A stretch of 8,612 bases of DNA, from positions 1 through 8,612 of the forward strand of contig QNBS01000078.1 of assembly GCA_003644175.1 (NCBI GenBank), given 5' to 3'. The notes beneath the pieces are model-generated. The model did no database searches, was not told the DNA's origin, and worked only from the letters and a program-made list of their open reading frames with translations. The DNA is from Planctomycetota bacterium. GTDB taxonomy: Bacteria; Planctomycetota; Phycisphaerae; Sedimentisphaerales; Anaerohalosphaeraceae. Each line of letters opens with the position of its first letter. Positions within the stretch are counted from its first letter, which is position 1. The translations under genes were made by a program, and so were the position numbers. Below, piece by piece: positions 1 through 6,184 of the stretch.

Positions 1-774
1 GATGTCAAAATCGATCTTTTCCGGAACACTCAGCATCGTCCGATACCGGTCGATCTTCGGTCGCGGAACGACTTCCCACTCGCTCCAGCCGCCGCCTTCC
101 AGCGCCCGGCGCCTCTGGAGTTGAACGGAGGCAAACACGGGCAAGGCAAGATTATTGTCCCTCCACTCATTCTTCACGCCTCGCCCCATGACGAAACTCT
201 GGGTGAAGTTCCTGTACAGCGCCCCGATATCGAAGCTGGCCTGAACGGTCACAAGATCAATATCGTCCAGTTGCGCCATTGCCTGACCGTAGGCGTTATC
301 CGGTCCGATCTCATCCAGCGGGACATGCGCTGCGCCGCGAATCGCCTCGGCGACAACCTTATCGACGGCGCCTATGACTAAATCGCCACCCTCTCTGGAA
401 GGGACCAGCGGCATGGCGTAACGCCTGTCCTCCTCGACAGCATTGGGATTCGGCGCCGGTCCCGGAATCTGAAAGTTCGGAACATCGGAGATCGTATTGG
501 CCAGTTTTGCGAGATAAATCTTCCTCATTGTATCCGGCGGAGCAAGCGGCGGTTCAATCGGATCGGCGCCCAATGCCGCTTCGAGCTGGTCGGACCGGCC
601 CTTAATGTATCGGTCTATCTCACCGGGCCCGAGTTTCCTGCCGCCGATCTCCACTGCGTTCGGGCTGGTGAGCACAAACATCCAGAGAAGCCCCACGCTG
701 ACAATCCCAACCACGCCCAACACGATTTTTTCGGCGTGCTGCTCCAGAAGATTGCCTCTATTCTTCTTAGCCAT
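1..774 (-). CDS. Hypothetical single-span membrane protein, third gene of the pilus-like operon (C-terminus beyond left edge)
   Basis: An open frame runs from the ATG at 774 to the left edge without a stop, giving 258 residues and no C-terminus. The visible part has a short basic cytoplasmic N-terminus (MAKKNRGNLLEQ...), one hydrophobic span at about residues 17-36 ending in LLWMFVLTSP, a Pro-rich stretch at about 73-112, and then a region with alternating beta-type sequence (about 174-240, including VTVQASFDIG and GGGWSEWEVV). This predicts an inner-membrane protein with a large periplasmic part. The start at 774 is preferred because GGAG (785-788) lies 10 bases upstream. An in-frame ATG at 783 sits almost on that site and is unlikely. 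The gene follows the PilO-like gene by 74 bases in the same direction, so it is probably part of the same complex, perhaps filling the PilP/PilO position. I do not recognise the family, and the function rests on context only. Confidence 0.85.
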   Translation of the reverse strand, partial: MAKKNRGNLLEQHAEKIVLGVVGIVSVGLLWMFVLTSPNAVEIGGRKLGPGEIDRYIKGRSDQLEAALGADPIEPPLAPPDTMRKIYLAKLANTISDVPNFQIPGPAPNPNAVEEDRRYAMPLVPSREGGDLVIGAVDKVVAEAIRGAAHVPLDEIGPDNAYGQAMAQLDDIDLVTVQASFDIGALYRNFTQSFVMGRGVKNEWRDNNLALPVFASVQLQRRRALEGGGWSEWEVVPRPKIDRYRTMLSVPEKIDFDI

Positions 775-783
775 TTTACGCAT

Positions 784-789
784 CTCCGT
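784..789 (-). promoter_or_regulatory. Ribosome binding site of the third operon gene
   Basis: The minus strand reads CGGAGA here, 10 bases upstream of the ATG at 774. It decides the start: the alternative in-frame ATG at 781-783 directly abuts this site and could not use it with normal spacing. Confidence 0.6.
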
Positions 790-801
790 TTATAATATAA
801 A
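789..801. other. AT-only palindrome in the gap before the third gene
   Basis: TTTATA-A-TATAAA is a perfect 13-base palindrome with a single central base. It lies in the 74-base gap just upstream of the ribosome binding site of the third gene. It could supply the -10 region of an internal minus-strand promoter, but I see no convincing -35 at the usual distance. It may instead only be an AT-rich unwinding or spacer element. Confidence 0.25.
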
Positions 802-848
802 TACCATTCGGCATACGGGCGTTACAGGAGGGATCCGGCCTTATCTCA

Positions 849-2297
849 TTAAATATCCAGACCCGGCAGATCCCGACCCTTCCTTCGCGCGCCGGTTCCG
901 GTCGGCGACGGCGCAGATCGTACGTCCGATCGTATCTCACCGCGCCCTATGGAAGGCGCCCCCGGCGCACCGGCGGCGGGTTCGGCCTGGCCCAACTGGA
1001 CCTTGATTGAATCGGGTTTGATCTTGTCATAACCGACACGATTAAAGATATACTCACAAACAAGGTCCAGTCGCACCACCGCCTCGTCGCCATAGCGATA
1101 GCCGGCGTTCTCCGGGGCATCCCGTTCCACGGCAATGACCTCGCTTTTGAGAATGCCGATCTGATTGTGCTGAAAAGTCATCGGCTCGGCGTCTTCCTTA
1201 TTGCCCTTGCGGCAGAGGTGCTCTTTGGCACTGCACAATTCCTCCATGAACGACATCACCGCCGACGAACTCGTGATAACACCCACGCTGAAATGAACGA
1301 CGTCGATGTCATCATTGCAGACACGACCCGTCCATGTCTCAACACCCAGAACGCCGCCGGCGGCATAGCGAATATACTCCGGCGCATCCCCGCGCGACGA
1401 AGACGTGTCGTCGTCGTCATAATAATCGCCACGCACATAGCGTCTGCTCGCCGCCCCGATGCCGCCGTACATCCCCCGGCCCATGGTCTTGGGGGGGTAA
1501 TCCACCGCCTCCCGGAAACTCACGCCCAACAGCCGTTTGACCGGCGATGAATAGACGTTCTGTGAAGCGGCGTTGAGCTTATTGATCGTGGCGACGACAT
1601 CTTCATAAATCCAGTAGGCTAATTGCGAATACCAGCAGTCCTGAACCGCCGGATCGGCGCCGGCATATTGGAAGTCGCCCCAGTAAGCGTACCATTTGAA
1701 CAGATTCGGATTGGCGTAAACGCATATCTCTTCGGCTCGCTTGCCGCATATTGCATCCAGCATAGCCTTTCTTGCACTGTCATTGCCTCTCGTCGCACCC
1801 GGCGTCCCCGGACGGGCGAAATAACCACCGTAACCTGCGCCCATGCCGCCTGACGCCGTCTGCGCGCTTTCGTTAAGGGCCTCACGGATCTCCATGTCGC
1901 CGGGCGCATCGAGAGCCTTCATGCTTCCGACGAGCGATTCGACGGCAACCCTGTAGTTTTGGCCGTATTCGTCAAACACCTGCTGAGAACTGTCTGTCGG
2001 CATGGGAAAGATCCGGTAGCTGATCAACTCTCGCATGGTGCACTGCATCGCCAGATTCAAGACCCCCTTTGCGTCGTTGGCGCGCCGGTCCTGACGCATC
2101 TTCTCCACATCAGGCTGCCGCTCGGAAATCGGATTACGCAGAAGAGATGTGATCTGTCCGTCCTGTTGGATACTGTTTGCGGCAATCTCCCTGGCTAACG
2201 AACGGGAAGTCAGAATGGTCAGCACGATTACCACGCACGCCGCCAGGGCAATGCCGGCGGGGAGCAACAGCACCGAATACTTCTTGATAAAGCTCAT
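849..2297 (-). CDS. PilO/Amuc_1100-like single-span membrane protein of a type IV pilus-like alignment complex
   Basis: This 482-residue protein has a short basic N-terminus (MSFIKKY), one membrane span at about residues 8-29, and a helical, probably coiled-coil stretch at about 32-75. A long middle part follows, rich in Tyr, Trp and Gly, with low-complexity Gly/Tyr patches (about 148-170 and 272-298, the latter with DYYDDDD). A conserved-looking alpha/beta domain spans about 330-420, and the tail from about 437 is Pro/Ala/Gly-rich. The layout of span, coiled coil and terminal ferredoxin-like fold matches PilO/GspM-type subunits and the Akkermansia pilus-associated protein Amuc_1100, as does its place directly after pilM-pilN. 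At 482 residues it is over twice the length of a classical PilO. The role as an inner-membrane platform subunit with a periplasmic domain is inferred from architecture and context; sequence identity to PilO is not obvious. The start is supported by a Shine-Dalgarno site 9 bases upstream. Confidence 0.75.
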   Translation of the reverse strand: MSFIKKYSVLLLPAGIALAACVVIVLTILTSRSLAREIAANSIQQDGQITSLLRNPISERQPDVEKMRQDRRANDAKGVLNLAMQCTMRELISYRIFPMPTDSSQQVFDEYGQNYRVAVESLVGSMKALDAPGDMEIREALNESAQTASGGMGAGYGGYFARPGTPGATRGNDSARKAMLDAICGKRAEEICVYANPNLFKWYAYWGDFQYAGADPAVQDCWYSQLAYWIYEDVVATINKLNAASQNVYSSPVKRLLGVSFREAVDYPPKTMGRGMYGGIGAASRRYVRGDYYDDDDTSSSRGDAPEYIRYAAGGVLGVETWTGRVCNDDIDVVHFSVGVITSSSAVMSFMEELCSAKEHLCRKGNKEDAEPMTFQHNQIGILKSEVIAVERDAPENAGYRYGDEAVVRLDLVCEYIFNRVGYDKIKPDSIKVQLGQAEPAAGAPGAPSIGRGEIRSDVRSAPSPTGTGARRKGRDLPGLDI

Positions 2298-2306
2298 TGA
2301 TCACAT

Positions 2307-2312
2307 CCTCTC
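2307..2312 (-). promoter_or_regulatory. Ribosome binding site of the PilO-like gene
   Basis: GAGAGG on the minus strand ends 9 bases before the ATG at 2297. It fixes the start and agrees with the membrane span beginning at residue 8. Confidence 0.6.
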
Positions 2313-2352
2313 GAAAAGAACATTATCCTCAAACATGTCGACGGCGTTCTTG

Positions 2353-4698
2353 TCAGAAGTCTTCTTCCATCCCGTACGGATCATCGTACATCAGCGGTCT
2401 CTCCGGCAACAGCGGGGCGTTTTTCCATACGAACTTGGCGCTGATCCTGAACCAGTAATCACGCTCAATAAACAAAGGCGCGCCGAACGCATCGCGTTTG
2501 ATCCTGCCAAGATCTTTCTCGGACAGGCTCGGGTCGTTGTCGATATCGTCCTGTGTCACGATATCGTATACCTTGCCCATCTCTTCGCTGGTCATCGGGT
2601 CGATCAGCACCGTTTCAAAAAAAACATAGTCTTGCTGCAGCATGTCTACATTTCTGATCGGCCTCTTGTACCTGCCCGCGACGGCTCTGCCCGGTACGGC
2701 GGTTGTGTCAAGCTGCATCGGGACCCGCTCCATTTCCTTTTCCACACCGATTCCCGTCGGCGTCTCGCCTGAACGCAGATCGACCGGACCGCTCTCCAGA
2801 ACAAAATGCTTGAGATCGGTTTTCTTGTAAAGTTCAAAGGGGCAGTCCTTGATAATCTCCGAAATATTCACAAGTCGCGTAACCAGACCCCACCGTTCCT
2901 TGTCGGTTCCCACGCCGTGCGGGTCAAGCAATGCCGAAATCTCCTTGTATGGGCTGTAGCCCTCCATCATAACGACAAAGCCGCGTTTTTCCGCATCGGC
3001 CCCGGCAATATCACCGCCCGGCCGACCGATTGGCGCACCACCACTGCCATAGTAGCCGCGACCGTCGTATTCGCCCTCGTCGCCCCTTTCAGATGTCCTC
3101 TCCTGGCGTGCGATCGGCCTGCGAAACTCCTTGCGACGCTTCTTGTCGAAAGTCGCATTTTCAAGATCCGATGAATATGTTACTGAAATACCCGTAACGA
3201 ACAACTGCTTTCGATCGCCTCGCAAGTACTTGACAACACCGGCAACGTCGCCCGACTCGAACGCCTCATAGAGCGACTTCTGTTCGGGGGTGTTGTCCTT
3301 GTTCGGAAGGCAGGACAGGACCATATGATTCACCGCCGGAATTACATCCCGATAGTCGAACTTGGCCGTCTCCTTTTTGAACATCTCCTTGAACGGCGCG
3401 CTCCTTGCCTGCTGCGCTCTCAGATCGCCGGCGGCCTTCTGTCCTCTGCTTATCACCGAGGCAATCGTCCGCCGAAGGTTCGCATTCGACCTGTATTTGC
3501 CTTTGTCGATGTTGGCCCTGACCAGGCCGAGCAGCGAGACACCTAACAGTATACTCGCGGCAATCATAAACATCCGCCCCTTGCGACGCCACGCCATTGC
3601 CCTGGCCATTTTGCGAGGCAAAAGGTTAACTTCAATTTTAGGCTCGCCCAGCAGTTGGATACCCAACCCGTAAACAACCCCGAAATCCGAAACATTTTCA
3701 TGAAATTTCGCCGACGAGACGGCGCTGTTAAGCGTCAAACTCCGAAAAGAGTCCGGTTTGACAACCGGGACATTGAGTGTTTGCTGGAGGTACTTGGCCA
3801 AACCCTGAAGTTTCATGCCGCCGCCGAAGGCAATCACCCTGGCAAACCCCTTCTCGCGACCGGGACCGCTGCTGCTGTAAAAACCGAGGCTCCGCTGTAT
3901 CTCGCTGCCGAGATCGGTAAACACCGGCTTCATCGCGGTAAATATCTGTCGCATGTATTTGCTCATCGGCGCGGTCCGTTTGAGCTTTTCGGCCTTGCGG
4001 AAACTCAGGTGGAAGGCGTCGGCGATCGCCTGGCTAAACGCATTGCCCCCGATGCGAATGCTGCGCTGCCAGATCCCCGTCTGACTGCACACCACCAGCG
4101 TCGTGTTCTCGGCGCCCATGTCAATTATGACGGTCGCCTTCTCGTTGTATCCGCCGATGCCTTGAAGGTCATGCAGGGCATAGTTGTACAGCGCAATCGG
4201 GGAAATCTGAACGCAGGAGACTTTCATGTTCTCCCGAGTGAAATGCTCCATCGCGGCGTTGATGATCTCGTTTTTGATCGCAAAAATGCCAACCTCCGTG
4301 TCCGGACTGTCGGGGTCGTCCATGATTTGCCAGTCCCACTCCACCTCGTTGATGTCAAACGGAATCTGCTGGACGGCCTCGAATTGGACAATCTCGGGAA
4401 CTCGCTTCTTCTCAACGGGCGGCAGCTTGATGAAACGGGCGAAACTGTTGTGGCCGGCAATCGATATGGCCACTTCCTCGTCGCCGACATCATTGCGCGA
4501 AGCGAACCGCCCAAGCGTCTCGCTGATCATATGCTCTCTGATCTCTTCGTCTATTCCATCGGCCGACAGGACCCGCCCGTGTTCAATATAGTCGAAACCC
4601 ACCACTTCCAGCCCTTCATCGCCCCGCACCAGACGAATCGCCTTTAGTGCGTTGCTCCCGATATCGATTGCCCAAATGCCTTTTACTGAAGAGGCCAT
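2353..4698 (-). CDS. pilM: PilM-PilN fusion: type IV pilus assembly actin-like ATPase joined to a PilN-like membrane subunit
   Basis: This protein has 781 residues; a lone PilM has about 350. Residues 1-350 are a complete PilM, an FtsA/actin-like ATPase at the cytoplasmic face of the pilus machine. They include phosphate-1 IDIGSNALKAI (11-21), the PilM signature EAVQQIPFDINEVEWDWQ (107-124), phosphate-2 IIDMGAENTTLVV (191-203) and the adenosine loop AFGGGMKLQGL (290-300). Next comes EVNLLPRK (356-363), the motif that starts free PilN proteins and binds PilM. A basic stretch and one membrane span (about 376-393) follow, then a helical segment (about 400-445) and a PilN-like periplasmic domain (about 495-640) interrupted by a Gly/Tyr-rich insert (539-566). 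The last 120 residues have no PilN counterpart that I recognise. It is the first gene of the operon, 55 bases before the PilO-like gene. The fusion is one uninterrupted frame with no sign of a frameshift. The PilM part is certain; the PilN part is strongly supported by the motif and topology. Confidence 0.95.
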   Translation of the reverse strand: MASSVKGIWAIDIGSNALKAIRLVRGDEGLEVVGFDYIEHGRVLSADGIDEEIREHMISETLGRFASRNDVGDEEVAISIAGHNSFARFIKLPPVEKKRVPEIVQFEAVQQIPFDINEVEWDWQIMDDPDSPDTEVGIFAIKNEIINAAMEHFTRENMKVSCVQISPIALYNYALHDLQGIGGYNEKATVIIDMGAENTTLVVCSQTGIWQRSIRIGGNAFSQAIADAFHLSFRKAEKLKRTAPMSKYMRQIFTAMKPVFTDLGSEIQRSLGFYSSSGPGREKGFARVIAFGGGMKLQGLAKYLQQTLNVPVVKPDSFRSLTLNSAVSSAKFHENVSDFGVVYGLGIQLLGEPKIEVNLLPRKMARAMAWRRKGRMFMIAASILLGVSLLGLVRANIDKGKYRSNANLRRTIASVISRGQKAAGDLRAQQARSAPFKEMFKKETAKFDYRDVIPAVNHMVLSCLPNKDNTPEQKSLYEAFESGDVAGVVKYLRGDRKQLFVTGISVTYSSDLENATFDKKRRKEFRRPIARQERTSERGDEGEYDGRGYYGSGGAPIGRPGGDIAGADAEKRGFVVMMEGYSPYKEISALLDPHGVGTDKERWGLVTRLVNISEIIKDCPFELYKKTDLKHFVLESGPVDLRSGETPTGIGVEKEMERVPMQLDTTAVPGRAVAGRYKRPIRNVDMLQQDYVFFETVLIDPMTSEEMGKVYDIVTQDDIDNDPSLSEKDLGRIKRDAFGAPLFIERDYWFRISAKFVWKNAPLLPERPLMYDDPYGMEEDF

Positions 4699-4707
4699 AC
4701 CCGTCGT

Positions 4708-4712
4708 CTCCT
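4708..4712 (-). promoter_or_regulatory. Ribosome binding site of the pilM-pilN fusion gene
   Basis: AGGAG on the minus strand ends 9 bases before the ATG at 4698. It supports the chosen start, which gives the normal PilM N-terminus with the phosphate-1 loop at residue 11. Confidence 0.65.
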
Positions 4713-4803
4713 GTGCCGGAAGTAAATGAACTCAAAAAAACGCCAAACCGTCCGAGCCGTCCGCCCGTAACAGCCCTGCATAATAACAGAGCCGCCAAAA
4801 CCC

Positions 4804-4832
4804 TTGTATGTTACACACACATCACCTAATAT
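4804..4832 (+). promoter_or_regulatory. mtaB: Candidate sigma-70-type promoter of mtaB
   Basis: TTGTAT (4804-4809) and TAATAT (4827-4832) are separated by exactly 17 bases, and each matches the consensus at four of six positions. Transcription would then begin at about 4838-4841, at or next to the mtaB start codon. Assigned by eye, without experimental support. Confidence 0.35.
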
Positions 4833-4840
4833 AACAGAAA

Positions 4841-6163
4841 ATGAAGACTTTTACCATAAATACTCTTGGCTGCAAGGTCAATCAATATGAGAGCCGGCAG
4901 ATAAGCCAGTTGCTGACCAGCTACGGCCTGAAACAGGCCCCGCACACACAATGCGCCGATCTCGTGGTTGTAAACACCTGCTGTGTCACTCATATCGCAT
5001 CGGCAAAAAGCCGTCAATCCATTCGAAAAGCCCAAAAAACCGCGAAAAACGCCATTGTTCTTGTCGCTGGATGCCTGCCTCAGGGACCGGCCGATGAGTT
5101 GAAGAACATCGCCGGAAATGTTCATATCGTCGGCAGAAAGAAAGAACTTGTCGCCACCCTGCGTAATCTCGTGGCAGGCGGCAACACTGAGAACACGCCC
5201 GCAAATCCTAATATACCACTTTCAGCCGTCAAAATCAAGGATAAAACCCCGTCCCGGCCGGATACCGACTCGCCGGAGTTGCCGGCGATTACGTCATTTT
5301 CGGGACAAACACGAGCCTTTTTGAAAATCCAGGACGGCTGCGACGCCTTTTGCACTTATTGTATTATACCCAAAATCCGGACAAAGGTTTGTAACAAGCC
5401 TGTAAAAACCGTCCTTGCAGAAGCCGGCGACCTCGTTCGCGCCGGCCATAAGGAGATCGTGCTGACCGGGATATTCTTAGGCGCCTACGGCCAGAATACC
5501 GCCAGACGCAGACACTGGGACCCCGCACGGCTGGATTCGTTGGCCGACCTGCTCGACAAGACGGCCCAAACGCCGCACCTGGCCCGTCTCAGACTCAGCT
5601 CGCTCGAACCGGCCGACGTTACCGACCGCCTCATCGATGTCATCTGTAGCCATGAAAATATCGCCCTGCATCTCCACCTGCCCCTCCAGTCCGGCTCAGA
5701 CCGCATCCTCAAGCGCATGTGCAGGCAATACAGGATCGCCGATTTCCGCAAGACTATCGAAAAGCTGAAATCGCGTCTGGACCGACCTGCCATAACGACT
5801 GATATTATCGTCGGTTTTCCCGGCGAAACAGACGACGACTTTGCCGCCACCGTCAAAATCGCAAAAGATGTCGCTTTCTCAAAAACCCACGTCTTCAGTT
5901 TCAGCGCCCGCAAAGGCACCCCCGCCGCACGGATGCAGCCTGCGGTACCGGCCGAAGTCATAAAAGAACGCTCCCGCATACTGCACGAATTGGATCGGAC
6001 ATTACAGCAGCACTTCCGCCGGCAATTCATCGGTGAGGAAATGAGCGTAATCATCGAAACCCTGGACCCGCCCAAAGGCCGCTGCCAACGCTACTTCATA
6101 GCCGAACCGAACACCGATCGACGCCTCGAAACAGGAGACATGGTCACTACCATTCTGCAATAA
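4841..6163 (+). CDS. mtaB: tRNA (N6-L-threonylcarbamoyladenosine(37)-C2)-methylthiotransferase MtaB
   Basis: This radical-SAM enzyme inserts sulfur and adds a methyl group to t6A at position 37 of tRNAs reading ANN codons, producing ms2t6A. At 440 residues it has the usual full length. The N-terminal methylthiotransferase domain opens with TLGCKVNQYES and carries three expected cluster cysteines: C11, C47 (in NTCCVT) and C78 (in VAGC). The radical-SAM motif is DGCDAFCTYC, with C167, C171 and C174 binding the second [4Fe-4S] cluster. Further family landmarks are RLSSLEP (251-257), LHLPLQSGSDRILKRM (278-293) and DIIVGFPGET (321-330). A TRAM-like tRNA-binding tail occupies about 395-440. GCKVNQYE and the sequence around it separate MtaB from MiaB and RimO. 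The start at 4841 gives the canonical N-terminus, but no Shine-Dalgarno sequence precedes it. It is divergent from the pilus operon and convergent with the QueG-like gene, so it is probably transcribed alone as a housekeeping gene. Confidence 0.96.
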   Translation: MKTFTINTLGCKVNQYESRQISQLLTSYGLKQAPHTQCADLVVVNTCCVTHIASAKSRQSIRKAQKTAKNAIVLVAGCLPQGPADELKNIAGNVHIVGRKKELVATLRNLVAGGNTENTPANPNIPLSAVKIKDKTPSRPDTDSPELPAITSFSGQTRAFLKIQDGCDAFCTYCIIPKIRTKVCNKPVKTVLAEAGDLVRAGHKEIVLTGIFLGAYGQNTARRRHWDPARLDSLADLLDKTAQTPHLARLRLSSLEPADVTDRLIDVICSHENIALHLHLPLQSGSDRILKRMCRQYRIADFRKTIEKLKSRLDRPAITTDIIVGFPGETDDDFAATVKIAKDVAFSKTHVFSFSARKGTPAARMQPAVPAEVIKERSRILHELDRTLQQHFRRQFIGEEMSVIIETLDPPKGRCQRYFIAEPNTDRRLETGDMVTTILQ

Positions 6164-6184
6164 CCACAGCCCCGCGAAGGAATG

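Larger units (their letters stand above)
4699..4840. promoter_or_regulatory. Divergent intergenic region between the pilus operon and mtaB
   Basis: This 142-base spacer separates two divergent start codons, so it must hold the promoters of both transcription units. The mtaB side is AT-rich with a candidate promoter and a TGTTA/TAACA inverted pair (4809-4813 and 4832-4836). The pilus side contains a Shine-Dalgarno site and a T/A tract (4734-4740). I found no convincing -35/-10 pair for the minus strand. Confidence 0.6.

Noticed and set aside
121..381. An 86-codon plus-strand frame near the left edge
   Set aside because: It is antisense to the third operon gene, whose continuous frame, membrane span and ribosome binding site are better supported.
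605..1006. A 133-codon plus-strand frame over the gap between the second and third operon genes
   Set aside because: It overlaps the start of one gene and the end of another on the opposite strand, has no good ribosome binding site and yields Pro/Arg-rich nonsense.
2149..2772. A 207-codon plus-strand frame
   Set aside because: It spans the end of the fusion gene and the start of the PilO-like gene on the opposite strand, crossing their intergenic gap, and has no recognisable features.
3655..4647. A 330-codon open frame on the plus strand
   Set aside because: It lies entirely antisense to the PilM part of the fusion gene, whose motifs are unmistakable. The translation shows no recognisable domain and has the Arg/Leu/His-rich look of a mirror frame.
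4713..4840. A minus-strand promoter or sigma-54 site for the pilus operon
   Set aside because: TATTAT-like and TGGC-like words are present, but neither has a partner box at the required spacing, so no specific site is claimed.
5485..6075. A 196-codon minus-strand frame
   Set aside because: It is antisense to the radical-SAM and TRAM parts of mtaB and is low-complexity Arg/Ser-rich, as expected of a shadow.
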